From assembly GCA_031406155.1 (NCBI GenBank), contig JANOGW010000015.1, positions 1-64,000 of the forward strand: a stretch of DNA of 64,000 nt, read 5' to 3'. The notes under the pieces were generated by a model. It searched no databases. It had not been told where the DNA came from and worked only from the letters and a program-made list of their open reading frames with translations. The position numbers and the translations under genes were made by a program. Source of the DNA: JACMNW01 sp031406155. GTDB lineage: Bacteria > Pseudomonadota > Alphaproteobacteria > Rhodobacterales > Rhodobacteraceae. This document shows positions 9,084-17,854 of the stretch, piece after piece (positions within the stretch are counted from its first letter, which is position 1; each line of letters starts with the position of its first letter).

Positions 9084-9653
9084 TCAGATCAGCTTAACTT
9101 GAGTGCCGACTTTTGCAAAGCCAAACAGTTCGGTGATGATTTCATTGTAAAGACCGATACAGCCGTTGGAAGACCGCCGCCCGATCTTGCGCGTGTCATG
9201 CGTGCCGTGGATGCGGTAATACTCCCACGACAGATAAAGCGCATGGGTGCCCAAAGGGTTGTCTGGTCCGGGAGGCACGAACGCGGGCCATTCCGGGTTG
9301 CGCAGACGCATTTCAGGTGTCGGCGTCCAGCTTGGCCCTTCGACCTTGCGAATGACTTCTGTGTAGCCAAGCCGTGTCAGATCATCGCTTAATGGCACGC
9401 TGGACGGGTAAATCTTGTAGATGCTTTCATCTTGCGACCAGAACTGCACGACGCGTGCGCTGGTATCGGCAATGATCACGCCGCCCTTCAAGCTGTCAAA
9501 ATGGTCACGCCAATCCACCAGTTTGAAAGCCGAAATATTGTTGCGCACGGTGCTTTGACCCAATGCTTGCGTGCCAGCTTGCCCGGCCACCATAGCAGTC
9601 CCGGCGGCCATCGACCTCAAAAGGAAAAGCCGTCTGCTATGTGCCTGCGCCAT
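9084..9653 (-). CDS. Tat-exported L,D-transpeptidase (YkuD fold)
   Basis: Enzyme that forms 3-3 cross-links in peptidoglycan or attaches proteins to it. The C-terminal catalytic signature is present as HGTHDTRKIGRRSSNGCIGL with the nucleophilic Cys near the end. ATG 9653 starts a Tat-like leader (SRRLFLLRS then a hydrophobic run); upstream in-frame codons to 9746 look non-coding. About 189 residues, normal for a single-domain enzyme. A second family member follows divergently placed cytochrome genes at 9767-10342, on the same strand. Confidence 0.88.
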   Translation of the reverse strand: MAQAHSRRLFLLRSMAAGTAMVAGQAGTQALGQSTVRNNISAFKLVDWRDHFDSLKGGVIIADTSARVVQFWSQDESIYKIYPSSVPLSDDLTRLGYTEVIRKVEGPSWTPTPEMRLRNPEWPAFVPPGPDNPLGTHALYLSWEYYRIHGTHDTRKIGRRSSNGCIGLYNEIITELFGFAKVGTQVKLI

Positions 9654-9766
9654 CCGAGTGCCTGTCTGTGTTTTTGGTTTGGGCGATGTATCGCACAATC
9701 CAGCGCGGGAACCACAAGGGGTTTGGGTTGAACTTTGCGTGAACACACGCCCGGCGGCGACTTAGG

Positions 9767-10342
9767 TCAGACCGCCCTTTGTTTGTACAAGATCACCGGT
9801 GTGCCAACCGGCACCCTGTCATAGAGGTCAGTGATGTGGTCATTCGTCAGTCGCGCGCACCCGTTCGATACGGCGCTGCCAATGGTTCGGGGTTTGTTGG
9901 TGCCGTGGATACGAAGATAGGTGTCGTTCCCGCTGTCATCAAACAGATAAAGTGCCCTTGCCCCCAGGGGATTATCCTCGCCACCCGGCATCCCATCGGC
10001 ATAACGCGCATAGGCATCCGGATTGCGCTTGATCATTGCGGGCGTTGGCTTCCAGCTTGGCCACTCGCGCTTCATCCCCACCGTGAACTGACCCGCATGA
10101 TACAGCCCAGGCTTTCCCACACCAACCGTGTACCGAAGGGCCTGTGCATCAGGTAGCGTCAGGAACAGCCGAAACTCATTTGGAAAAACGTGGATGACCC
10201 CAGACTTTAGGGACGGCGGCACATCGACCAGTATGCGAAGGAAGTCTTCAGGCAGGGTGAACGACTGCTCTTGATGCGCGGACACCGGGCTCGCTGTAAC
10301 AAGGGTTGCGGCAACGGCGGCAATGAAGTCTCTGCGGTACAA
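9767..10342 (-). CDS. L,D-transpeptidase (ErfK/YbiS type)
   Basis: A 191-residue exported enzyme: leader MYRRDFIAAVAATLVTASPV, then a YkuD domain with HGTNKPRTIGSAVSNGCARL containing the catalytic His and Cys. It is not a close copy of the neighbouring transpeptidase at 9084-9653; the two share the fold and the NP-x-GxxALYL region but differ through most of the sequence. The 230 bases upstream, shared with a divergent membrane protein gene, probably hold the promoters. Confidence 0.88.
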   Translation of the reverse strand: MYRRDFIAAVAATLVTASPVSAHQEQSFTLPEDFLRILVDVPPSLKSGVIHVFPNEFRLFLTLPDAQALRYTVGVGKPGLYHAGQFTVGMKREWPSWKPTPAMIKRNPDAYARYADGMPGGEDNPLGARALYLFDDSGNDTYLRIHGTNKPRTIGSAVSNGCARLTNDHITDLYDRVPVGTPVILYKQRAV

Positions 10343-10574
10343 GTAGAGGTCGCCTTTTTGCCAGGTGGTTTGTCGCGCTGGGACAGCGGCTCACTATTTT
10401 CTAAATCTACTGGCGAAGTGGCCAACCGTCTTCAAATCACAACGCTGCGAAAGATAATGTTTTCCGGTGGGTGTGGTATTCTGAGCGAAACAGCCGTCAT
10501 ATCCTTGCGGATCGAACGCCCAATTCTTGCCGCCTGAGGATAAAGGCTGCCTCGTCTCGGAAGGTCCAACTCAG

Positions 10575-11063
10575 ATGTCATCCAAGCGTCGCGTCCCTGC
10601 GGAGCTTGACCTGCTGATCTTGTCTTTCCCGATGCATTTCACATGGGAGTTCCTGCAAGCACCGCTGTTTCGCAGCATGCAGGACGTTTCCCATATAGAT
10701 GGCATCAGGATATGCCTGCAGGCAACGTTGGGCGATATGGTCATCGCGGTGATTGCTTTCTGGGTGGCATCTTTTCTGGCCGGAACGCGCCGATGGGCTG
10801 CCCAACCCGACCGCCGTTCCATCACAGCCTGGCTTTCGACCGGCGTCGCCATAACCTTGGCGATTGAGTTTTACAGCACCGAAGTCATGGTCCGCCGGGC
10901 ATATGGGTCGTATATGCCACGGCTTCCGCTTATCGGAACAGGAATTGCGCCTGTGGCGCAATGGATTGTGCTTCCTTTGTTGGTGCTTTGGTACCAGCGC
11001 CGCTTGTCGGTAACAGCGCGTTCATCAGACCTGGCCGAGCGGCAATCGAACAACAGCGTTTAG
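10575..11063 (+). CDS. Four-helix membrane protein of unknown function
   Basis: A 162-residue integral membrane protein with hydrophobic segments near residues 10-35, 45-65, 80-95 and 118-140 and a charged C-terminus. ATG 10575 has GGAAGG about ten bases upstream. No family is recognised with confidence. Its last 39 bases overlap the 3' end of the convergent sensor kinase gene, so the two transcripts collide. Confidence 0.55.
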   Translation: MSSKRRVPAELDLLILSFPMHFTWEFLQAPLFRSMQDVSHIDGIRICLQATLGDMVIAVIAFWVASFLAGTRRWAAQPDRRSITAWLSTGVAITLAIEFYSTEVMVRRAYGSYMPRLPLIGTGIAPVAQWIVLPLLVLWYQRRLSVTARSSDLAERQSNNSV

Positions 11064-12428
11064 CCCGCCGCCTATCCGGTTGTGCAGTTCGATGGTGCCG
11101 CCATGCGCCTGAATGATGGTGCGGGCGATGGCCAGACCCAAGCCCACGCCCCCTGTATCGCGGTTGCGGGAAGCTTCTAGCCGGACGAAAGGTTCAAACA
11201 CCGCCTCCAATTGCTCCTCGGGCAAACCCGGTCCTTTGTCGGCCACCGTGATTACTGCGAACCCCCGCTCCTGTGTCAGGTTGACCTCAGCGGTGCCACC
11301 ATAGCGCACCGCGTTGTCGATCAGGTTGCGCAGCGCGCGGTTCAGTGCATGGGGGCGGATGGTGGCGGGCACGGGAGGTGAAGGGGCAAGGGTCGCGCGG
11401 TCGCCGCCCACGTCATTGACCAAGTCAGCCAGCATCTCGGTAAGATTGACGGTGGCTGCGGGTTCGGTCTTGGCAACGCCCCTCGCAAACTGCAGCGTTG
11501 CTTCGACCATGGCCTGCATTTCCTCGACTAAAGCTCTCAGGCGGATGCTGTCGTCAGTTTCGTCAAGCATCTCGATCCGAAGCCGCATCGCGGTTAGAGG
11601 TGAGCGCAGATCATGGCTGAGGGCCGCAAGCATATGGGTTCGCTCAGCCACAAAGCGGGTCAGGCGGTCTTGCATGCGATTGAAGGCCGCTGTGGTATCG
11701 CGCACCTCTGAGGGGCCGGTCAAAGGCAGCGGGTTTGCGTCCAGCCCACGCCCCAGCCGGTCGGCACCTACCGCCAACGCGCGCATCGGGCCAACAACCC
11801 GGCGGGCCGTTCCCCATGCCACCAAAGCCACGGCTACGGCCATCAAGAACAGCGGCAGCAGGTCTTGCGGCGACATTTGCAGACCGGGCCGCACGAACAT
11901 CGTGCGCACATTCAGCCAATCCCCGCCGGCCAGCCGGATCGAAAGCGTCATCTCGATGGGCTCGGCATGTGCCGCAATCATCGCCTCATGCATCGGGTGC
12001 ATGGCCGCAGGCATACCGTCGGGCATGGGAAGCGGCGTCATGGCAAGGGCATGGATATCTGCCAGTACCTCGCGTTCAGGCTGTCCGAGGATCTGCCGGA
12101 TCTGGCCCAGGAACGGGGCCGCATCGGCACCGCTGTGCGTCGCCTGTGCGAATGCCCCCACTTCAAACCGCACCAGCGGCGAATCCGCCGACTGCAGTAT
12201 TTCTGGCCGCAGATCGGCAGGCGCGTCGTCCAGCAGCAAGGCCACGTTCGCCGCCCGGCCCGCCGCCTCCAGCCCAAGGGCCGCGCGCACTGCGCGGTTA
12301 CGTTCGTCGGTCAGCAGGATCAAACCAAGGCCCTGTGTGATGGCAAGCGCCAGCAGTAGCATGACCAGCAACTGGCCACCCAAGGACTGGGGCAACACCC
12401 GGTCCAGAAAGCTGCGTGGCGGGGTCAC
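11025..12428 (-). CDS. Sensor histidine kinase with Met/His-rich periplasmic loop (probable copper sensor)
   Basis: A 467-residue inner-membrane kinase: helix 1 (residues 18-38), periplasmic loop, helix 2 (about 190-212), HAMP, HisKA with ALSHDLRSPL (His near residue 270), N-box, G1 DKGPGLP and G2 GGVGLGLAI. The loop contains MPDGMPAAMHPMHEAMIAAH, a cluster of Met and His residues of the kind that binds Cu(I) or Ag(I). It starts at GTG 12428, overlapping the stop of the response regulator (GTGA), so the two are translationally coupled. Likely controls the divergent Met-rich EF-hand gene and possibly the copper genes around it. Confidence 0.88.
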   Translation of the reverse strand: MTPPRSFLDRVLPQSLGGQLLVMLLLALAITQGLGLILLTDERNRAVRAALGLEAAGRAANVALLLDDAPADLRPEILQSADSPLVRFEVGAFAQATHSGADAAPFLGQIRQILGQPEREVLADIHALAMTPLPMPDGMPAAMHPMHEAMIAAHAEPIEMTLSIRLAGGDWLNVRTMFVRPGLQMSPQDLLPLFLMAVAVALVAWGTARRVVGPMRALAVGADRLGRGLDANPLPLTGPSEVRDTTAAFNRMQDRLTRFVAERTHMLAALSHDLRSPLTAMRLRIEMLDETDDSIRLRALVEEMQAMVEATLQFARGVAKTEPAATVNLTEMLADLVNDVGGDRATLAPSPPVPATIRPHALNRALRNLIDNAVRYGGTAEVNLTQERGFAVITVADKGPGLPEEQLEAVFEPFVRLEASRNRDTGGVGLGLAIARTIIQAHGGTIELHNRIGGGLNAVVRLPLGQV

Positions 12429-13150
12429 GGCAACTCCTTCACATCGGTGGCCAGACTGTAGCCACCGCCCCAGACCGTGGCGATCAGCGCAGGCTTGGCG
12501 GGATCAGCCTCGATCTTGCGGCGCAGGCGGCTGATCTGGTTGTCAATGGTGCGGTCGAACACCTGTGCCGCACGCCCCGAGGTCAGGTCGAGCAGTTGAT
12601 CGCGGCTGAGCACAAAGCGCGGGCGTTCCAGAAACACCGTGAGCAAGCGGAATTCAGCGGTGGTCAGGGCGACCTCTGCGCCATCTGTATCGGTCAGGGT
12701 CCGGCGATCCGGGTCCAGCACCCAGCGGTCGAACGCGAGCCTGTGCCCGGCAAAGGTGCCGCCAGTCACCTCGGCCCGATCCGAGCGGCGCAGGATTGCC
12801 TTGATCCGGGCCAGCAGTTCGCGCGGGTTGAAGGGCTTGGGCAAATAGTCATCAGCCCCGACCTCAAGACCTACGATTCGGTCGGTTTCATCGCCAAGGG
12901 CTGTCAGCATCAGGATCGCCATGGGGCCAGCGGCGCGCAAGCGGCGACAAACCGATAGCCCGTCCTCGCCCGGCATCATCACATCCAGCACGATCAGATC
13001 GAACTGACCGACCTTCAGCGCCGCATCCATTGCGATGGCATTCGCGGCGGAGGTCGCGCGCATGCCGTTCTTTTCCAGATACTTGACCAGCGCATCGCGA
13101 ATATCGCGGTGGTCGTCGACGATCAGGATATGGGGTGGCTTGCTTGTCAT
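12425..13150 (-). CDS. OmpR/PhoB-family response regulator
   Basis: A 241-residue DNA-binding regulator: receiver domain with the acidic pair at residues 12-13, phospho-acceptor D56 in LDVMMPGEDG and Lys in PKPFNPREL, followed by a winged-helix effector domain ending in WGGGY. AGGAG precedes ATG 13150 at good spacing. It is the first gene of the regulator-kinase operon and diverges from the Met-rich EF-hand gene across a 180-base promoter region with paired GTCGCAA half-sites. Confidence 0.9.
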   Translation of the reverse strand: MTSKPPHILIVDDHRDIRDALVKYLEKNGMRATSAANAIAMDAALKVGQFDLIVLDVMMPGEDGLSVCRRLRAAGPMAILMLTALGDETDRIVGLEVGADDYLPKPFNPRELLARIKAILRRSDRAEVTGGTFAGHRLAFDRWVLDPDRRTLTDTDGAEVALTTAEFRLLTVFLERPRFVLSRDQLLDLTSGRAAQVFDRTIDNQISRLRRKIEADPAKPALIATVWGGGYSLATDVKELP

Positions 13151-13205
13151 CATCTCTCCTGACCTGGACCCTAACAGATTGCGCCACCCATGCGCGCAGG
13201 CGTTT

Positions 13206-13238
13206 GTCGCAATCCGTCGCAAGACCCGACCTTGCGAC
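13206..13238. promoter_or_regulatory. Candidate operator for the response regulator
   Basis: Two direct copies of GTCGCAA lie exactly 10 bases apart (13206-13212 and 13216-13222), the helical spacing used by OmpR-family dimers, and a third, inverted copy TTGCGAC lies at 13232-13238. The site is midway between the divergent regulator (start 13150) and the EF-hand gene (start 13331). Binding is inferred from arrangement only. Confidence 0.45.
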
Positions 13239-13330
13239 AGTTTGATACAAAAGACCGCTGGGGCTGACAAACCTGTGGGACATCTGCCCCCCAGATTGGC
13301 CTTATCGCAATTCCAATCAGGAGAGTCAGA

Positions 13331-13843
13331 ATGAAACGTTCAACCAAATTCGTCCTTGCCGCCGTTGCAGCCCTTGGGGTGGCCGCCGTTGCCGTGCCGG
13401 TGATCGCCCAGCAGGGGCAGATGCAACATGACGGGATGATGGGCGATGGCATGGGCATGATGGGCGGCCACGACGGCATGATGGGTGGCGGCATGGGGAT
13501 GATGGGCATGATGGGTGGCGCCCAAAGCCATGCCATGGCGACCTTTGATGCCAACAAGGATGGCACGCTCAGCCCCGAAGAAATGACGGCTGGGATTCAG
13601 GCCGAACTCAAGACCTACGACACCGATGCAAACGGGTCTTTGTCGCTGGAAGAATTCGCCGTTATGCATGCGGCCCACACGCGGCCGATGACCGTGCGCG
13701 CCTTCCAGATGCACGACGCCGATGGTGACGCCCAAGTGACCGAGGCCGAGATGACGGCAATGTCTGCGATGATGCAGGACCACATGGGCGGCCAGCAGAA
13801 CGGCATGCCCGGCATGGGCAAAGGCATGATGGACGCCAACTGA
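13331..13843 (+). CDS. Exported Met-rich EF-hand protein
   Basis: A 170-residue protein with a signal peptide (VIAQ cleavage about residue 26), a low-complexity Met/Gly segment (repeats of GMMGG and GMGMM, residues about 33-62) and three EF-hand-like loops: DANKDGTLSPEE, DTDANGSLSLEE and DADGDAQVTEAE. The C-terminus is again Met/Gly-rich. Such Met clusters bind soft metals such as Cu(I); the EF loops could bind Ca. AGGAGAG precedes the ATG. It diverges from the two-component operon and is its most likely target. Confidence 0.82.
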   Translation: MKRSTKFVLAAVAALGVAAVAVPVIAQQGQMQHDGMMGDGMGMMGGHDGMMGGGMGMMGMMGGAQSHAMATFDANKDGTLSPEEMTAGIQAELKTYDTDANGSLSLEEFAVMHAAHTRPMTVRAFQMHDADGDAQVTEAEMTAMSAMMQDHMGGQQNGMPGMGKGMMDAN

Positions 13844-13915
13844 GATCAAAGCGGCCCCCGGCATCTGGCCTTGCCGGATTTCGGGGGCCGCACCATCACA
13901 GGATAGGAGGCGGCG

Positions 13916-14032
13916 ATGATGAACGGATACAACATGGGCTGGGGCATGGGCTTTGGCTGGCTTTGGATGGCGGTCGTTCTGGTTGTGGTCGGCTTGGCTA
14001 TCGCCGCCCTGATCAAATACCTACGCAAGTGA
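13916..14032 (+). CDS. 38-residue membrane peptide
   Basis: A short gene with a near-perfect AGGAGG ribosome site about six bases before ATG 13916. The product begins with a Gly/Met/Trp-rich stretch (MMNGYNMGWGMGFGW), forms a single hydrophobic helix and ends in KYLRK. It lies between the EF-hand gene and the DUF302 gene, all on the plus strand with short gaps, so it is probably cotranscribed. Function unknown. Confidence 0.6.
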   Translation: MMNGYNMGWGMGFGWLWMAVVLVVVGLAIAALIKYLRK

Positions 14033-14051
14033 CAGAATAAGGAGTGCGATG

Positions 14052-14438
14052 ATGACCTACACCTTCAACCGTCTGCTGACCGGGGTCAGCTTTGCCGAGG
14101 CCGATGCGCGCACCCGCAAGGCACTGGGCGAAAGCGGCTTTGGCGTTCTGACCGAAATCGACGTCGCCGCGACCATGAAGAAAAAGCTGGATGTTGAGAT
14201 GCCGCCCTATCTGATCCTGGGGGCGTGCAACCCCAAGATGGCCTTTCAGGCCATCGGGATCGAACCGCGCGTCGGTGCGATGTTGCCCTGCAATGTGATC
14301 CTGAGGGCGGTTGACGGCGGGGTAGAGGTCAGCGCGATCGACCCTGTCGCCTCGATGCGGGCCATCGACAACCCTGCCCTCCATGCCGTGGCGGGACAAG
14401 TGCGTGACCTGTTGGCCAAGGCGGTGGCTGCGATCTGA
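14052..14438 (+). CDS. DUF302 protein
   Basis: A 128-residue soluble protein with the DUF302 pattern: FGVLTEIDVAATMKKKL, PPYLILGACNPKMA and IGLLPCNV-like MLPCNVILR. AAGGAG lies seven bases before ATG 14052 (an adjacent ATG at 14049 is closer). DUF302 proteins are common beside thiol and metal redox genes; biochemical role not established. Follows the small membrane peptide by 19 bases. Confidence 0.85.
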   Translation: MTYTFNRLLTGVSFAEADARTRKALGESGFGVLTEIDVAATMKKKLDVEMPPYLILGACNPKMAFQAIGIEPRVGAMLPCNVILRAVDGGVEVSAIDPVASMRAIDNPALHAVAGQVRDLLAKAVAAI

Positions 14439-14543
14439 ATTGGAATGGTGCCGACAGACCAGGAAGGTATAGATCGTCGTTTAAGTTTGGCCGCGATGCC
14501 GGGCGTTCGTTCTGAAGCGATCTTGGGAAAATGGTTTCGAAAT

Positions 14544-15806
14544 ATGGATGACCAAAAGGCGCGCGCCGCGACAACGACGGAAGCTGAGCTGCCGCTGTTT
14601 GTCTTGCCAGTGCTGATGTTGGCAGTGTTCACGATTTCGGTTGGTTTCGGGGTTTTGCTGCCGCAACTTCCGGCCCTGATTGAGCGTTTTCTAGGTACCA
14701 GCAGCACGCCTGTTCAAGTGTCACGCGCCACTGGCCTGTTAACCGCGCTTTACATGTTTGCGCTATTTGTCTGTGCGCCGGTCTGGGGGCGGCTGTCTGA
14801 CCACTTGGGAAGGCGGGCTGTCCTTTTAGTCGGGTTGGTGGGTTTTGGCGCGACGATGATCGCCTTTGGTTTTTTCGCAACCCTGACCGCGGTTTATGTA
14901 GAGCGCGCGCTGAGCGGCGTCTTTGCGGCGGCGGTCACACCGGTTGCGCTTGCAGCAGTAACGGATTTCACAACAACCAAAGCGGCGCTGGGGCGCAGGT
15001 TGACCTTTGTCAGTCTGGCCGGGATCTCGGGGTTTCTGCTGGGGCCGACGCTGGGCGTTGCGCTGACGCGCAGCTCGGGCGACATTGACGGAGCGGCTGG
15101 CGCGTTGGCGGTGCCGCTGGTGGCGACGGGTGGACTGGCGCTGTTCGCGGCGCTGGCGGTGGCGTTCATGTTGCCCGCTACCGGATCAACTCCCCGCGTT
15201 GCCCGTGAGGCGCCCAATGTCACGGACCCGAGTCTGGTGCTGCGACTTCTGGCGCTGGGTTTTGTGGTATCTGCCGGGGTTGCTGTGTTCGAGGTCGGGC
15301 TGGCGTTGCGCGGCAAACAGGAACTGGGTCTGACACCGGCACAGATTTCCCTGATGTTTACATTGTGCTCAGTGGTGATGATCGTGGTGCAGGCGGCGGT
15401 GTTTTCGCCGCTTCTCAAGCCGGACTCCACCCGCTGGCTGATTGCTCCAGCCTTTGCGGTGATGGGAGCGGGCCTGTTTGCAGTGCCATTGGCTGTGGAG
15501 TTCGGTATGATGCTGGCGATGATTGTTACTGTCGCGGCCAGTGCCGGGATTTTGTCGCCAATACTGACCTACTGGATAGCTAGTCACGCAGGCCACAAAT
15601 CCGGCGCTGATCTTGGCAAGCAGACCTCGGCGTCCAGCTTGGGTGCGGCGTTCGGATCGGCGGCAGGCGGACTGCTTTACAACGTATCATGGTTGCCCAA
15701 CGCCGCCTTCGTCCTGATGGCAGGCGTGGTATTGGTGGCGGTCTGGCCCAGCCTTTGGCTACCGGGACGGTTGGTGCCAAAACGAAGCACAACCTCGCCC
15801 GCCTGA
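14544..15806 (+). CDS. Major facilitator superfamily transporter
   Basis: A 420-residue inner-membrane carrier with about 12 membrane helices, the MFS loop 2-3 motif G-R-L-S-D-x-x-G-R-R (APVWGRLSDHLGRRAVLL) and a hydrophilic central loop. ATG 14544 is preferred because the protein from here begins just before the first helix; frames up to 14445 add a hydrophilic stretch with no ribosome site. Substrate unknown; drug or metal-complex efflux is a guess from the context. Confidence 0.82.
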   Translation: MDDQKARAATTTEAELPLFVLPVLMLAVFTISVGFGVLLPQLPALIERFLGTSSTPVQVSRATGLLTALYMFALFVCAPVWGRLSDHLGRRAVLLVGLVGFGATMIAFGFFATLTAVYVERALSGVFAAAVTPVALAAVTDFTTTKAALGRRLTFVSLAGISGFLLGPTLGVALTRSSGDIDGAAGALAVPLVATGGLALFAALAVAFMLPATGSTPRVAREAPNVTDPSLVLRLLALGFVVSAGVAVFEVGLALRGKQELGLTPAQISLMFTLCSVVMIVVQAAVFSPLLKPDSTRWLIAPAFAVMGAGLFAVPLAVEFGMMLAMIVTVAASAGILSPILTYWIASHAGHKSGADLGKQTSASSLGAAFGSAAGGLLYNVSWLPNAAFVLMAGVVLVAVWPSLWLPGRLVPKRSTTSPA

Positions 15807-15898
15807 ATCGGCAGCAAATTGCAAATCAGCGGTTAGCATCGCAACGATTCGCCATAGGCGCGTGATCAGACGATCAGAACCGGCCCAAAGCCATCTTT

Positions 15899-16587
15899 GG
15901 CAATGCCACAACGATGCAGAAATTGCGACTGGACACCACGGGGCTGAGGCGCAGTCGATGCCCTGCGCACCTCCGGCAAAACTGCGATGTTCATCGCCCT
16001 TGACGGCTTATTGGCTGGGATTGTGGCGGTGGCCGACCCGATCAAGGACAGCACTGTTCCGGCGATTGAGGCCCTGCATGCGCTTGGCTTGCGGGTGATA
16101 ATGGCAAAGGGCGATAAATTTCGCACCGCAAAGGCGGTCGCGGCCAGGCTGGGCATAGATGAGTGCGCGCCGGAGTTTTGCCCGAGGACAAGAAGGCGCT
16201 GATTGATGCCTTGCACTCTCATGGGGGCATGATCGAAATAGCGGGTGACGGGGTGAACGACGCCCTCGCCCTTACGCCGCTGACTTGGGCATCGCCATGG
16301 GCACTGGCACCGATGGGGCGATGGACGGAAGGCGGATCAAGCTCTTGGGCGGCGAACTGATGGGTATGGTGCGGCCACGTAAATTGGCGAAAGCGATGCT
16401 GCGCGACATCAAGCTGAACCTGTTCTTCGCCCCTGGATACAATGATGCTGGAATCCCGATTGCAGCGGGGGTACGGTAGTCGTTTATCGGGACTTTTCTG
16501 TCGCCGACGATTGCGGAGGCGGCGATGAGCCTGTCATCTGTTTTAGTCATCACGATCGACCTGCATTTGCGGCGCGTAGAATTGTGA
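15899..16587 (+). pseudogene. Decayed C-terminal part of a Cu(I)-transporting P-type ATPase
   Basis: Three frames carry consecutive pieces of a CopA-type pump. GNATTMQKLRLDTTGL (15899 on) matches the nucleotide-domain region, then a second frame gives the P-domain stretch ALDGLLAGIVAVADPIKDS, a third VLPEDKKALIDAL...EIAGDGVNDALAL, and the next resumes GTDGAMDGRR...NLFFAPGYNDAGIPIAAGVR, a TAG at 16477-16479, and finally SFIGTFLSPTIAEAAMSLSS to a TGA at 16585-16587. At least three indels and one stop separate the parts, and the N-terminal two thirds of the gene are missing. It shows that the region once held another copper pump. Confidence 0.88.
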
Positions 16588-17372
16588 TCCAAGCTACAGG
16601 ACCATGGCGGCGGCGTGCAGTGATGTCAGGAGCCGCGCTTGCTATGGCTGGATGGGTTGTTGCAGCCCCTCGTCTTGTTAATCTATGGCCCTCGCCTTTG
16701 ATCTATCGCGACATCCCGGGGCTGGCACCATTTCGCGAGTTGGAAACTTTGGGCAGTTTGTCGACTGGCGCTGGTTTGTTCGTGGGGATCGACGCTTTAG
16801 CCACGCTGGACCTGGCGCGCGACGCGCGAATTGCTGCGGTGCGCGCCGATCCCTGCACCGCTCTGTTTGGCCCACAAGCGGTCCCGCGACTGCCAGTCGC
16901 CTTCTTTTCAGATTTCAACTGCCCGATCTGCCGGGTGCTAGATGCGATCTTGCTCGGTTATGATGCCGCGCATCCCAATACGATCCGGATCGTCCGCCAT
17001 GAACTGCCCTTGCTCGGAGCGGCGTCCAGCATTGCCAGCCAAGCAGTTCTGGCCGCCGACCGGCAAGGTGGCTATCAGGCGATGCATGATCGGCTGATGC
17101 GGACACGCATGGTCACGGACATGAATTTAGTGGTCGCCATCGCGGATTCGATCGGCCTGAACGGGCAACGCGTTGTGGCCGACATGCAGACGCAAGAGAT
17201 TGCTTCCGCCCTCGACAGGTCAAAGGCGGCAGCATCGGTGTTTGGGTTTTATGGCACCCCCTCCACCGTCATCGGCCGCACCGTGTTTATGGGGGCCATC
17301 CCGGCGGCAGATGTAGCGCAGATCATCGAGGCCGAGCTGGAAGCTTTGCCTATGGCCTGCAACAAGGGTTAA
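16584..17372 (+). CDS. Periplasmic DsbA-like thioredoxin-fold protein
   Basis: A 262-residue exported protein. The N-terminus has WRRRAVMSGAALAMAG, a signal or Tat-like leader, then about 75 residues of unknown fold and a DsbA/DSBA-like thioredoxin domain with active site CPIC in FSDFNCPICRVL, and a cis-Pro loop GFYGTPSTVIG. It would oxidise or isomerise disulfides in exported proteins. The GTG start at 16584 overlaps the last codon of the ATPase pseudogene; ATG 16623 is a possible shorter start but would cut the RRR leader. Confidence 0.8.
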   Translation: MIQATGPWRRRAVMSGAALAMAGWVVAAPRLVNLWPSPLIYRDIPGLAPFRELETLGSLSTGAGLFVGIDALATLDLARDARIAAVRADPCTALFGPQAVPRLPVAFFSDFNCPICRVLDAILLGYDAAHPNTIRIVRHELPLLGAASSIASQAVLAADRQGGYQAMHDRLMRTRMVTDMNLVVAIADSIGLNGQRVVADMQTQEIASALDRSKAAASVFGFYGTPSTVIGRTVFMGAIPAADVAQIIEAELEALPMACNKG

Positions 17373-17389
17373 GCGCCACGCGGTCTGCT

Positions 17390-17830
17390 TCACGCTGGCC
17401 AGTTTTGCCAGACCAACACGATCAGCCCGTAACGCAACACCTTGCCGACAGCGACGAAGATCAAAAACTGCCCGATGGACACCCTCATGATCCCCGCCAC
17501 CAGCGTCAGCGGGTCACCGATGATCGGCACCCACGACAGCAACAGCGACCAGATGCCATAGCGGGCGAACCAAGCCTGTGCGCGTGCGTTGGTGGCATCC
17601 TTAATTGGAAACCATGATCGGTCCTTGAATATCAGAAAACATCGCCCCATGCCCCAATTCACAGTCGCACCTGCAATGTTGCCAAGCGAGGCCGCTGTGA
17701 CCAGCAGCGCGGGCTTTCCGGTGCCGCTGGCCAGAAAGCCAAGCAGCACAGCCTCGGACGAGCCGGGCAAAAGCGTGGCCGACAGGAATGCCGATCCGAA
17801 CAGCAGCCAACAGGCGGCAAGGACGGTCAT
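17390..17830 (-). CDS. YqaA/DedA-type membrane protein
   Basis: A 146-residue integral membrane protein with the VTT/SNARE-associated pattern: a first helix, LLPGSSEAVLLGFLASG, LGNIAGATVNWGMGR, and a re-entrant region WVPIIGDPLTLVAGIMR. Length and motifs match the short YqaA subgroup. These proteins affect membrane lipid flipping or homeostasis. It lies between the DsbA-like and TlpA-like genes, on the minus strand with the latter. Confidence 0.82.
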   Translation of the reverse strand: MTVLAACWLLFGSAFLSATLLPGSSEAVLLGFLASGTGKPALLVTAASLGNIAGATVNWGMGRCFLIFKDRSWFPIKDATNARAQAWFARYGIWSLLLSWVPIIGDPLTLVAGIMRVSIGQFLIFVAVGKVLRYGLIVLVWQNWPA

Positions 17831-17854
17831 GTGGCATTGCTCTCAGATATGCCA

